Origin: Zeugodacus cucurbitae
Taxonomy: Eukaryota > Arthropoda > Insecta > Diptera > Tephritidae
Length of the DNA: 64,000 nt
NCBI RefSeq assembly: GCF_028554725.1
Contig: NC_071667.1
Span: forward strand, 79,894,001 to 79,958,000
Direction: 5' to 3'
In this document: positions 23,776 to 35,690 of the stretch, one piece after another
How positions within the stretch are numbered: position 1 is the stretch's first letter
How the letters are laid out: every line of letters starts with the position of its first letter
Made by a program: the position numbers and the translations under genes
Notes under the pieces: model-generated
What the model was told of the DNA's origin: nothing
Databases searched by the model: none
The model's input: the letters and a program-made list of their open reading frames with translations, nothing else

Positions 23776-25900
23776 CCTTTTCAACCAATCAACCAACCAA
23801 GTCGTAAGCAAAGTCTAATTTAATGAAACTGAAAGATCTTATTGTAGAGTTTATCTAATAAAAAATTTAATAATTGCTTCGTGAGTTGTAAAAAAATTTA
23901 AATTAGAATATCCGTAGAAAATTTTTAAGGCTCAATACTAAAATGGAACAAAAATTAATCAATTCAGCTTAGTTGATATATACAATTTACCTTCTCATTA
24001 TGAATAACCACATTTGTTCAAAATTATACCGCAAACAAAAATTGTGTGACCTCACATTGGCCTTGAGAATGCCACACTGCGCATTCACCGCTCTGCATAT
24101 TATTTCTGGTGAGATGGTAATTAAAGTTGAGAGCAGCATTTCTGTTCATTACAAAGTTACGCGTTTGTCTTCTTGTTCGCTGTTCCTCTCCCCCCGCACC
24201 ACACCCCTCACACAAATCATTTTTATTTATGCAGCTTAAAAGTAAGTACAATGCTGTTAACCAATTTAACATTTTTTACACCATCTTTTTTGTTAGTGTT
24301 GCTTGCCTTATGCAGATGGCGTTCGCAGGAAAAAGTAGTTTCCTAATTAACGAACACGCTTCGTTGATTTGATTTTATTGCGAGCCAGCAACTTCGGACG
24401 CACATGCAACGCGCTCCTGCACCCTCCTCACCCCCACACCTGCATTGATCACGCGTCTTCCGTGCCTCAGTTAGTTGGGGCCACAACAGCATGAAGCGTT
24501 CACTTTGCTGGTAAATTTTTGTTTTACTTTCTCGAGGCAAGGGGGGTGTGGTCCCCCACTGTGGCGGCCAATAACAACAAACGAGCAATAATGTTGAAAA
24601 TGTCACCAGGTTGTGGTGGCAACAAAGTTGTGCTTTTTGTCATTACAGCAGCAACAGCAACAGCAACAACGACAACAACACCACTGACGCCAAGCCGCAG
24701 AAGACAATAGCTTGAACTAGTTTGCGCTCGTCCTTCATACTTTGCTTTGTATTTTTATGCGATTTTGCCACCGCTGCGTTGCATGCCACACTTTTTCCAC
24801 ACTATTTTCCCCCGTTTTTGTTGCTTTTTTGCGTTGCATTTTAATGATAAATAGCACAATAGCTGGCGACTGAAGGAAAAGTTAAAAGTAGATTTTTATA
24901 TTGTCTGTCTCTGCTCTCTCCGTGCTTTGCTTTCATCCCTTTTTAACGAAGGTATTTATTTCAATTACTCCAAATGGCGACAGGTCAACGACGACAGACA
25001 ATGGGGCAGCGCGACAAAAGCTTATCAGTGAAGTGCAAAGCAAAAAACACAAGCGGAAGAAAGCAGCAAAGTTTGAGTTTAATAAAAATTCGCAGCGCAA
25101 AAAACAAAGTGAAAAGTAGCGCAATTATTTTTAATTAAAACTAAGAAAATATTTCTTCGAAGAAAAAATAGCAAAATTTTTAATGAAAAAAATGCCGCAA
25201 ATTAACTCTTTGCCTGCAAAAGACCAGCTCGTTGAGAACTCACCACAAAATTAATTGTGAAATTCTGCAAAAATATTTGCGTTCTACAATACCGCTTACC
25301 TAGCGCAAAGAAATTAGTTTACCTTGCGGCTTGTCTGCCTTTATGGAATTCCACTTAACTCTTCACCCACATTGTCATGTCTAAGTTTGCCTGTCTTAGT
25401 TAGCACCTGCCAGCTGTCACATTCCACTGCGGTTTTTCATACTCTTACTCTTTTTCCAACTGCGGTATCAATTCTGTAACTTGAAGAGTTATTAACGACA
25501 TTCAATATAGCGCGAGGACTTTGAAGAAATATAAAATTAGTAAAAAGAGTAAAAATTTAATTTGGAAAATGTTAATTTTTTAAGTTAAGGTTTTAAGAGA
25601 TTTTCTTTCCTTACCCACCGAAGTTATAAATCTCATTCTACTGAACTAAAAAATAAGTTAAAACCAGAATCTTTCTCTGCTGTAAAATGCTTCCAATTAA
25701 ATGCTTTTAATGTGTTGATACACCAAAAGTACGTTTACATATGAAAATAATCTCGTTTTAAGCTCGTTTAATAATCTAACCTTTTATATATAGCCATTTT
25801 TGTTCACATTGTTATTTGGCATTTCTTCGCAAAATTATCGAAAAAACTAGAAATAACGCCGCAAATCTAGTTGTATAAACTGAGATATTTTTTTAATCTC
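23776..25900. other. Gene-free stretch with CAA/CAG repeat
   Basis: CAACCAATCAACCAACCAA at about 23791 resembles the tail of the non-LTR fragment at 25908 and may be a solitary 3' tail. A (CAGCAA)/(ACAACA) repeat lies at 24647-24682. The ORFs here (24343-24606, 24519-24710, 24901-25119) show no domain. The rest is AT-rich, non-repetitive DNA. Confidence 0.45.
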
Positions 25901-25907
25901 GGATCTG

Positions 25908-26225
25908 ATTGGTTGGTTGGTTGAAAAGGGAGGCGAAGAGAGCCTGACCGCAAGCGGCCGCACTTAGGCCATTATTAGGCCCATTGTGCTCCCCGAAAGG
26001 TACCCTGATAACCTGAACAACTTGGTCGATTTAACGAAGTTTCTGAGTTTATTCCAGCCCTGCTGCCCAATTTCTCTCAGATTAGAGTAATGGGAGCCTT
26101 GGAAGGTGTCCCTTCTTAACCGACAGAAGACCGGGCATTTGCAGAGATAATGCTCTAGTGTCTCATCATCTTCCGCGCACATAGCATCCATTGCTTTAGG
26201 CCTTTGGAGAACTGAAAGATCTGGA
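25908..26225 (-). pseudogene. Non-LTR retrotransposon 3' end (zinc-knuckle region)
   Basis: The minus-strand frame reads LQRPKAMDAMCAEDDETLEHYLCKCPVFCRLRR..., the C...ET.EH.LC.CP..RLRR block that closes the reverse transcriptase/RNase H polyprotein of jockey/R1/LOA/I-type elements. A further ~45 residues run to a stop at 25964. Beyond the stop, a short untranslated stretch ends in a CCAA repeat (CAACCAACCAACCAAT, plus-strand 25909-25924), as seen in clades with short tandem tails. Only this end survives; the reverse transcriptase, endonuclease and RNase H core are not present. The clade cannot be fixed from so short a piece. Confidence 0.7.
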
Positions 26226-26459
26226 ATAGTTTAAGGGAACTGTGTTCCCAGTTGCTCAGCTTTACAAGAGATGAATTTTGTATGGTAAATCTCGTATAGT
26301 ATAGTCTAAATATTTAATCCGTGAAGTTTCTACATAGAATCATTTTGCCTTGGCATATCATTTATACATTCGCAAGCCCTTCTATTTTTAGTAACATTCA
26401 AAGAATATATATACAATGACTCATTAACATGAAATTAAATTCAAAAATATAAAAGTGGA
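26226..26459. other. AT-rich spacer, nothing recognised
   Basis: No coding or repeat structure recognised. Confidence 0.45.
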
Positions 26460-26660
26460 GAATCGAACAAACTGGTATAAAGTGGCATAATTAGCACTTT
26501 AATCAAGCTTCCAAATACTCCGTTATATTGAATATTGAAATATTTGGATAATCGAACAAACTTGTACAAAGTGGCATAATTAGCAGCAAGCGCTTATACC
26601 ACTTTTATTAGGCATTCATATACTTTCTTATATTGAATACTGAAATATTGTATAAAAATT
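26460..26660. repeat. Tandem duplication, about 91-bp unit
   Basis: AATCGAACAAACTGGTATAA is followed by AGTGGCATAATTAGCA at 26461. The same block recurs at 26552 with a few changes. Each copy is followed by a segment ending in TTATATTGAATA and CTGAAATATT or TTGAAATATT. Two units are clear. No coding capacity. Confidence 0.8.
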
Positions 26661-26739
26661 GCTTTACTGACATTTATGAAATTTTGAGATTAATCGATTA
26701 GGGACATTCCAAGTGCATGCCCTTAAATCATTATCCTTA

Positions 26740-27000
26740 AAACGTTTGCAGGGGTCGTCATCAAAAGGGGGCTGTCTCATCCAAGGCTTTCGTCAAATTT
26801 TCATTGGTACTTCGTTTTTATGTGGTGGGTTCCAAACCCTACGCACAACCGCAGAAGCGGGCTTCGCCTTCTCACTTTAGCTCGCCTCGAAACGGCTGTT
26901 TGTTGGCTACCCAGAGGATACTTGGTCTAAAATCGGATCGGGAGCTGCTTGAACCATGTGGAGAAGAATCGTTTCTGGCCACTCTCAAGTGAATGACAAT
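26740..27000 (+). other. G+C-richer segment, probable unidentified repeat fragment
   Basis: A 260-bp patch stands out from the AT-rich background. Its plus frame (26804-26992) translates to VGSKPYAQPQKRASPS... with a high share of Pro, Arg and Leu. The edges are abrupt on both sides, which suggests an inserted fragment, perhaps the 5' region of a non-LTR element, but I do not recognise the family. Confidence 0.35.
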
Positions 27001-28010
27001 CAAAAACTTTCCTCACTTACGTGAACTTCTACAATTGATTCCATCCTCCTATTTTTTAAATTTTCCGGTTATATTCATAGTATATCTTATCTGTTCCAAA
27101 ATAGCTCCCGACTTCTGCGATTAATTATATTCTGTCGCTTTAGCTCAAATAAGCGACCATTATCATGGGATGTCAGAACAAAAAAGTCACTGGAATCGTT
27201 CTGACGATTATGGCTTAAGTATTTGTTCTTGTATTAAGTACCCGAATGTTCATAAGCGAGTAGTTCGAAATGTTTCCTTGAGTTCATTAAATTGTCAGCT
27301 GCATATCTCGATCAAATACATTTTTCGGACTTCCAAAATTATTTTGTGAACCTTTTGATATGTACATTAGGAAAAACTTAGTTTGAAATATTGGATCCTT
27401 TGTCTATTAGTCTTGTCTTAGGGGTTCATATGGCCTGTTTGATATACAGCAAAATATGATCAACGGGAAGCTCTGAAGTGTAAACACATGTATTTTGAAA
27501 ATTATGTCTATCTACAAGTCATATGCATTCAAGGCTAGTAGCTCCCTCTCATGAAAGGCAGATACTAAGAGAAGAAGGGACTGAGCAGTTAGTTTTTGAA
27601 CTAAAATTTATATTATATTACAAAAGAGTCGTATTTTGTTATAACTTTATTAGCAAAGTCAATTTTTTTTTATATTTTTTAATTTTTTGCTAAATCCATT
27701 CAATCCAGGAAGCATTTCCTCGCCACAATTAATTTAAGATAACAAACTTCCAATTAAAAAAGCGCAAACAGTAAATCCAATTGTTTCATTTGAAAATAAA
27801 AGAAACCGCTACCAAACGAGAGCCATGCATAGACAATACCGTAAAATGCAACAATAAAAACTAAAATGGCAACCGCTTTGAATGGTAAACTTTAGCCGCT
27901 ATGCGCTCATTAAGTTAGCGAAATGTAATACAGCTGAATGCACAATGGGCGCATTATAAATACTGACACACACATAGACATACACACCTACACACATATG
28001 CATAGTTTTG
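27001..28010. other. Gene-free stretch
   Basis: Non-repetitive AT-rich DNA with CA-rich tracts near 27960-28000. No gene recognised. Confidence 0.5.
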
Positions 28011-28012
28011 TA

Positions 28013-28954
28013 ACGGGTGATTTTTTTGAGGTTAGGATTTTCATGCATTAGTATTTGACAGATCACGTGGGATTTCAGACATGGTGTCAAAGAGAAAGAT
28101 GCTCAGTATGCTTTGACATTTCATCATGAATAGACTTACTAACGAGCAACGCTTGCAAATCATTGAATTTTATTACCAAAATCAGTGTTCGGTTCGAAAT
28201 GTGAAATCCGCTTTTTTATCGACAAATTTTGTTCAGCGATGAGGCTCATTTCTGGTTGAATGGCTACGTAAATAAGCAAAATTGCCGCATTTGGGGTGAA
28301 GAGCAACCAGAAGCCGTTCAAGAACTGCCCATGCATCCCGAAAAATGCACTGTTTGGTGTGGTTTGTACGCTGGTGGAATCATTGGACCGTATTTTTTCA
28401 AAGATGCTGTTGGACGCAACGTTACGGTGAATGGCGATCGCTATCGTTCGATGCTAACAAACTTTTTGTTGCCAAAAATGGAAGAACTGAACTTGGTTGA
28501 CATGTGGTTTCAACAAGATGGCGCTACATGCCACACAGCTCGCGATTCTATGGCCATTTTTAGGGAAAACTTCGGAGAACAATTCATCTCAAGAAATGGA
28601 CCCGTAAGTTGGCCACCAAGATCATGCGATTTAACGCCTTTAGACTATTTTTTGTGGGGCTACGTCAAGTCTAAAGTCTACAGAAATAAGCCAGCAACTA
28701 TTCCAGCTTTGGAAGACAACATTTCCGAAGAAATTCGGGCTATTCCGGCCGAAATGCTCGAAAAAGTTGCCCAAAATTGGACTTTCCGAATGGACCACCT
28801 AAGACGCAGCCGCGGTCAACATTTAAATGAAATTATCTTCAAAAAGTAAATGTCATGAACCAATCTAACGTTTCAAATAAAGAACCGATGAGATTTTGCA
28901 AATTTTATGCGTTTTTTTTTTTTAAAGTTATCAAGCTCTTAAAAAATCACCCTT
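28013..28954 (+). mobile_element. DD41D (rosa-type) mariner, internally deleted, both ends present
   Basis: The element is flanked by TA at 28011-28012 and 28955-28956. The left end reads ACGGGTGATTTTTTTGAG; the right end, read inward on the opposite strand, is AAGGGTGATTTTTTAAGAG, so the imperfect terminal repeats begin GGGTGATTTTTT. Length is 942 bp, shorter than the roughly 1.3 kb expected for a full transposase of this family. The start codon and first 26 codons (28126-28203, MNRLTNEQRLQIIEFYYQN...) are present. They join within about 10 bases to the FYRQILFSDEAHFW region in a different frame, so about 110-120 residues were lost and the two parts are out of frame. Near identity with 11365-11991 shows recent mobility, presumably in trans from an intact copy elsewhere. 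Confidence 0.93.
28126..28849 (+). pseudogene. DD41D mariner transposase with central deletion and frame break
   Basis: The amino-terminal piece keeps the beginning of the first helix-turn-helix (MNRLTNEQRLQIIEFYYQN, ending NQCSVRNV). After the deletion the catalytic domain is complete: FSDEAHFWLNGYVNKQN (first Asp), QQDGATCHTA (second Asp) and LTPLDYFLWG (third Asp, 42 residues on), ending NEIIFKK. Starting from the true ATG the frame stops at about 28240, because the deletion shifted it. The long frame from 28229 has no ATG until MHPEK at 28331. The product cannot bind its terminal repeats. Confidence 0.9.
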
Positions 28955-31940
28955 TATAATTGCCAGCATTAATTTAGCATTGCAGCGAGAAAAAGAGACG
29001 CGCACACACAAATACATAAATTAGTTAGTTAGTTGTGTTTGGTGAATGCTTGGTCCAGCTGCGCGCATATTCAAATGTGGGCCTTTCACAATTAAAGCGA
29101 GCGCACACATGCGCAGCAGCAGCTAAGCAAACAAAAAGCGGCGAAGTTGAAGGAAGAAGCGTAGTTTTAATGAAGAGCTGCGGCGAATAGAGGATGAGAG
29201 GAGTGGAGGAGATGCAAGAGAAACCAGTGTTTGTACATATGCCAAAAGAAATACAGACATTTTACTCTAATTGAGTTACATTTTCGCCATGCATGGCAGC
29301 GCCAGCTTTTTCACGCTACGCTTTTGTACGAGCGAGCGGAGGAGAAGCAGCGAAGGAGGTGGAGCAAAACAAAACATACAAAAACAAAAAATGCTCGGTA
29401 AACAATGTAAGAATAGGAAGGAAATTCAAGCAGCAGGCAAAAGAAAACAAGAAAAAATTGCATAAACAGGCACACACACACAAATGAACACATGAAGACA
29501 CACATACATATACAAACACTTGCGGGCGCTTGCGTTTAGCTGCACGCTGACAACGCTTGCATTGTGTGGTGGCAGCGGCGACTGCAGCGAGGCTCCACAA
29601 GAGCCAATGCTGGCAACATAACAGCAACAAAAACAGCCACCCACAACAACGACATTGTAATGGAAATAAGCACAACTCTTCTTGCAAAAATGGGGAAACA
29701 AAACTTCAACAACAACAACAAAAACAAAGAAATAATTAAAATCAAAAAAGAGCGCGCACACATAGCAAGCGGCCAAACAAACTGTTGGCAGGAAGGCAAA
29801 ATACACATGTACACACATACAGAATGAAATTATAGACAAGCAAGGCAGAGAATGCACCACAACAGCAATGACAAACATAACAATAACAAAAACACAACAA
29901 TGCAACAATGTGGAGGAAAACAAAAACCACAAAAATAAAAAACTTGAAAAAAATAGAAAAAATTTGCAAACGAAAAATTTCAAAAAAAAAGTTTCATAAA
30001 TAACAGAAAAAAATGTCAAAAGCACAGCAAAGCAAATACAATAAATTAGCAACAAAAGCAATTGAGCGGCAGTGGTGCACCACGCGAACCTCGCTAAGTG
30101 CATATGAGAACTATGTAAATTGCAATGGGTGCTGTGGAGGCCCTGTAGGAAATTTTACTAATTCACAACTGTCACGAAGTCTCATTAGTTCGCGTTCTTG
30201 CTCTTTTTTTCTTAAAATACGACTTTTTCATTGAAATTACCTAAAATATGTTCACTTTACCAATTTACGAATCTTTTCTACAATTCCGCAGCAGTTCGAA
30301 GTAGTTCCAATATTCGAATCAATGAAGTGTTGCGATTCGAATTCAGAATTAGTTGATACAGATGTCACTAACTCAAATCTTTATAATTTTTCTATTTTAT
30401 CTTCTTCTGCGGACCTCTCACAATAAAGCTCTCAATGAGACTCTAATTGATCTAATTTTTTATATGACAAGTACCAGTTTTCCAACAGGGAACATATCCA
30501 TACTAGACAAGCGTTGTAAGATGCATGCGTGCTTGGGTGGGCGCTTCGAAATACACATCGAACTTGGTGTAGAAGGCAGAATGCCACTCAAGCGCTTAAA
30601 GTCTCCACTAATTTGTGGTAAAGGAGTTAGTGGCGGTTGCCGAACAGTAATTATATAAAAAAAGAGATATATTAACATCATATTAGTATGTGAATAAAAT
30701 GTAAAACAAAATCAAAGAAACCGTTACTCCCGTAAAAAACAACAGATTATATTGTACACTAAAGTATAGAAAGTCGTTGATTAGATTCGACTAGTATAAG
30801 CAACGTTGTCATATGTGATCTGTAACAATTTGATAACATATACATATGTAATATTACAACTGATACCGGTTGAGTAGATCAATTTGTCGGAAATATTCGG
30901 ATTTTCCGAGTCTGAAAATATTTGAATGGATTTGAGTGGAAACTTTTTCAAAACAGTTACGCTAGGTTTCAGAGATGATCATGACGACGAAAAGCATGAG
31001 GATTTCAGCTATATAATTGTAACACGGATCCTAAGAAGATAGCAAAAAAACTTTACCATTCTGTATAGACAGAGTCTTTTAAGATTGTCACAAGTCTGTT
31101 AAACCGACCTATTTAAATTTCAAATTCATCAAAAATCAAGATTTTTATGCGAACACATCGAAAACTTTCAGTGATCTTAATCTGTCTCTGACTTAATTGA
31201 AAATTTGCCATACTAAGCATTAAAGAAATATGGAAAAACACTTTCAAAAATCTCTCGAATTTCATAATTTTGCAAATTATCCCACAAGTGCCAACACTGC
31301 CATATGTGACTCCAACAATAATAACAACAGCAGCTGTACTGCGCACACAACAAGTGCAACGAGATGAAAACTCACTGCACAACACAAAAACAACAAATTT
31401 AGCGCTGCTTTGTAGACTTTGTTTGGCGGTTGGCGTTGAATACAATAAATTCGCTCGGATTTCATTTAATACAAATGAACATGTGCTGCTGGCTGATGCG
31501 AATGCATGCTGATGTGCACAATTGCGTTTGCTGCTTTGTCGCTTTGTCACGTGATACATAGAAGAAAGTTGCCACATCCGTTGTGCCACTTGTGCAGCAT
31601 GAAATATGCCACAAATAAACACAATTCACAGTTTCACTGACAATTTGATTTCGGTTGTGTTTCCACTTCCGCAGACCGGCGCTTTTGCATTTCCTAACGC
31701 ATTCGACAATGATTGTGTGTGTGCGTATGTATGCGTGTATGCTTTATGCAAATGCATAATTAGAATTATGTGTGTGCATCCATTCTGGTTTATGCATGGA
31801 TGGTGGCAATTTTTGTGTGCGTGGTTTTGGAGAAATATGAGTGAAGCAAAAATTAGAAAACATGTTTTTTGTTGTATTTTCTAATTATTTATGAATTCTT
31901 TATGTTATTTCATGATTTTTATTCATTAATAAATAAATTA
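28955..31940. other. Gene-free stretch rich in CAA/ACA repeats
   Basis: Purine-rich and CAACAA/ACACAC-rich DNA, especially 29330-30010. It creates long antisense frames (29426-30103, 29316-29687) made of Phe, Leu, Val and Cys. These are complements of CAA/AAC repeats, not membrane proteins. A TATA/CATA tract is near 30838-30850. From 30240 on the sequence is ordinary AT-rich DNA. Confidence 0.55.
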
Positions 31941-31944
31941 AAAA

Positions 31945-32440
31945 TTTTCGAAAATTCGAACATTAAAAAAAATCTGAAATGTGATCCTTTGACTATTTGT
32001 AAGTGTATAAAATACTTTTCAAGTGAAAATTATACTATTATATGTAAATATATAATACAAATTTTTTTTTCGAGATTTCGAACATTCAAAAAAAATCTGA
32101 AATTTAATAATTTGACTGTTTGTAAGTGTATAAAATACTTTTCAAGTGAAATTTATAATATTATATGTAAATATATAATATAAAAACTATTTTCGAAAAT
32201 TCGAAAATTCGAAAATTCAAAAAGAATTTAGATAAATTCTAAAATTTATTCCACTGGCTATTCACAAGTGTATCAAGCTCTTTTCTTGTGAAAATTGGAA
32301 TATTATATGTGAATATATTATATAACAAATATTTTCAAAATTTCGAACATTAAAAAAAAACATGAGATAAATTCTGAAATTTATTACATTAGCTTTTCGC
32401 AAGTGTTTCAAACTCTTTTACTGTAAAAACTTCCATTATG
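31945..32440. repeat. Tandem repeat, four diverged units of about 120-135 bp
   Basis: Units start at about 31957, 32076, 32207 and 32342 with TTCGAAxATTxAAAAA. Each continues with an AAATCTGAAAT-type stretch, a TTTG/GCTATT segment, CAAGTGTATxAA, a TTTTC..GTGAAAA block and TTATATGTAAATATATAATA. The first two units are closest to each other. An ORF (31869-32183) exists only because the first period keeps the frame, and its protein repeats accordingly. Several TTTTCGAAAATTCGAAAA palindromic stretches give the array hairpin potential. Confidence 0.85.
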
Positions 32441-35400
32441 AATTATTAATATTTTCTTGGAATGTAGCTTTGCAACAACTTGATCACTCTTCGAAAGCGT
32501 ACAAATCAGTTGGATTTTCTCCTAAATTTCTTTCAAGCAATTTTTTTTTATTTTTAAGTATCTACTGCTAGATATTATTTAATTATTCCTCAAATTCAAC
32601 TCAACCTCAAACACTATCGCTCACCTCCTGCCATGTCCACCACAAATATTCAGTCCAATCTCATAAGTTTCCAAACATCAAATTTGCATAAGAACACAGT
32701 ATCGCCCATCAGCAAGCAAATCACCTCGTAAAGTCCTGCTACAATATTATTACAATGCAAACATTTAGTGGAAATTTTGTGTAAATCCACTGCTTCTACA
32801 AAACTAACTAAACACTCAAAGCAAAGCGATAATAATAATTTCATGCTACGAAAATCCTATTGTAATTAACGTACACAACATTCAAATTCTTGCTAATCTG
32901 GCTATGCTAACACTAACACATACACTCCCAAACACATTCACAGTGACGGAAGAGAAATGACGCCCCACCCGCCTCTAAGCTGTTTGTTGGCACTCAGTGC
33001 TGCTAGGCCACGGACTTAGTCTCATCAGAATGACCAAAGTGTGCTGCTCAGCAGGAACTTTGCAGACATCGACAACACTACTAAGCCACTGTTATCATCA
33101 GCGCTGCACCACCAGCGAAATTGTCATTAACTTCCGTTGGGCTTCTCTTCTTCTCATCCGACTGCCCGCCCCTTACTCCTCACTCCTCTCTCTCAACTGC
33201 GCGATAACACTTCTATATGAATTTTATTCAAATTTCTTCAAGGCTACTTGGACAGCGTCGCTTCGTTGCCCATGTTTTTGCTGTTGTTATAAGAAAATTT
33301 TGCGCTTTGAATGTGATTTTAGATTTGTGTTAAGCGAAGCGTTTTTATTGTGATGTGAGCGAAAGCCATTTACATGTAAATATGCTTTAAAAATAGCATA
33401 AACGCTTGTTGTAAATTTTATAGTCTTTTTTTCTGGCGATAGCTAGTTCTTTTTGTTGCTTTTTCTTAAATTAGAGTACATATTTAACAATTATTTCCGT
33501 AGAATGTTTTTAAGACTTTTTTGCCGAGATGAGTGGTGAATTTTTTCATTGACCTATAATTAATGAATGGTAAGTAAGTTTTTTCTTTTCTAAAGCTTTA
33601 GGTTTCGGTTATAGAAAAAGAAACCTAGTTTTTCCATTCTATAGCTTGAGGTCTTGGTTATGGTAACGACAAACATAATTGAACCAGTGAGTGAATATGA
33701 AAATTAATCCCAATAGAAAAACAGAAAGATTTTAACTAACTAAAGATATATAAGATTGATTCTCAGTTCTCAAGTCTATATGAAACAGCGACATCTAGCG
33801 AGTACTTACTTATCTAATATTTACGCTATTTGATTCCATCTACTGATTTCTAAAAGCATTGATCTCGCTACTGATATTTCGGGAGAACTGGAGTCACACT
33901 CTTCGTTCAAAACTCTTAGCGAAACCATTGGAACGCTTTAAACATCAATCTGCGAACCATATATGGTCTCATTTGTCTAACATTTTTTTACAACATTTGC
34001 AAATCCACTCACGGTCACCAACAATTTGTCGCCAGCGTTGCTCTCACTTCTTTAAATTTCTTATCACATAGGTACAGTGTACAAGCATTCTAAACTTTCT
34101 TCCCCAACAACAACAAATATGTACTTAAGCACACGCTAACGGTAATAAAATACATAGCAATAACATTGGCGCTTATCTCGCTCGGTTGCAATGACTTTGA
34201 ATGACAAAAACAAAGCTTGTCACATTTAAAATTTGAAAGTGTCTACGCTATTTCCTGAGTTGAAGTGCCGACAAATGAAGGGAGATTGCTACGAATAGAA
34301 AAAAAAATAAATAAAAAGAGAGGAAGTATGGAGTATCATCCGCTTGAGATAATACTAAAGGAGATGCACGACCTCTACACACAGTCAAACGGACCGCCAA
34401 ACTGATTTGGGTTTAAACCAAAAAAAAATCAAAAAATTGAAAATGCAAATGACCTATGAAGTACTTGTAAAACAAGAGAAGTGAAGTAGGCGCAAACAAG
34501 AATTTGTTGTAAGCGCTTAAAATATCGTTTCAAGTGAGAGAGGGTTGGGGTGTATGCTTATACAAAAATTCAAAAGTTTTTTAGCACGCCAGTGCGTATA
34601 CGTAATGCTCATAATAAATGTCAGGTGTCCGAATACTCATGAATTATTATTGGAAAATATTTTTTGACAAAAAAATATTTTTTTCATATTTTAATTTCTT
34701 TCACACCAAAAATGCTTAGTCACTAATGCATTTGGCCGCTTTATTAAAATTTATATTTGAATAATTGCTACCCACAACCTTTCTTATTCATATTAATGCA
34801 TAGCCTTTTGTAACTTAAAATTATTTTTCTTGCATTTTTTCTTAAATTTCCTTTTTCATACACCAATTTTACAGCCATTAAAATCCTTTTCAAACACATT
34901 AGTGTGCTTTCGAAAGTAAAAGATTTGCCTTTTTTCCCCCTTTTGCTATGCTTTTATTCGCCGCAGTCGTTCGATATTGTCTAACTGCGTATCGCTTACA
35001 AGCAGCAAATGCTTCGCTCACCCATACACACAGCTACACAGTAAAAGCTTGACAGCTTATTTTGCATATCTCGCAAGGATGCTTTCCAATGTTTCCGGTT
35101 TAAGTTTCCTTTGCCATTCATGGCTTGCTCCTCGCATGCTATCCCACATTTCCGCTGACCCTAATGCGCAATTTACGAAATGTAAATGGCTTTGTGGTAG
35201 ACACCTTTCACAAATTGAGTTGCTTGCTTTTTACATTATTTTTCTATTCTCCCATTTCTACAGTTGTCTATATGTATGCTTGTGCGCTTTTGTTCCGTTC
35301 TGCAATCAGTCTACATTAATGCCATGTTAATGTTCCATTATTGTATTGTGGTTTTAGGCAACGTCATCTAAGTTGTCTGTTCGCTCGCTACAAATTACCG

Positions 35401-35690
35401 GATTTATTTTGGCTTTTGGCTTAAGTGGCATTGCTGAGATTACTTAGCAGACCTTTCTTTAGTTGAATAAAAGCTTTTTGTTGTTTTTTTTTATTTTCTT
35501 CGCTGATTTTTTTAATTTTTTGATTATGCCCCCAAAGTCTAGTTATATGAAAATTTTATTTTTTTGCGCTAACCTTTCTTGAAGATTATTTATATTATTT
35601 TGGATTCAGATTATTATTGTTGTATTTGTCATATTTTATATATATGATGTGTAAAATAAAATTTAAAAGCACGCAGTTTCAACAAAAGCA
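32441..35690. other. Gene-free stretch
   Basis: No gene is recognised. The parts at 32600-33360 and 34960-35340 have slightly higher G+C and short ORFs without domains. A pair of related short blocks (CTTTAGGTTTCGGTTAT near 33596, AGCTTGAGGTCTTGGTTAT near 33644) may be a small local duplication. Confidence 0.5.

Noticed and set aside
28229..28849. 206-codon intact transposase gene
   Set aside because: The frame begins at TTG inside a deletion scar; the authentic ATG at 28126 is in another frame and the DNA-binding half is lost.
29426..30103. 225-codon hydrophobic minus-strand ORF, looks like a membrane protein
   Set aside because: It is the complement of CAA/AAC-rich DNA; composition alone gives Val, Leu, Phe and Cys runs.
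31869..32183. 104-codon ORF with an internal protein repeat
   Set aside because: The repeat is explained by the ~120-bp tandem array; later units break the frame.
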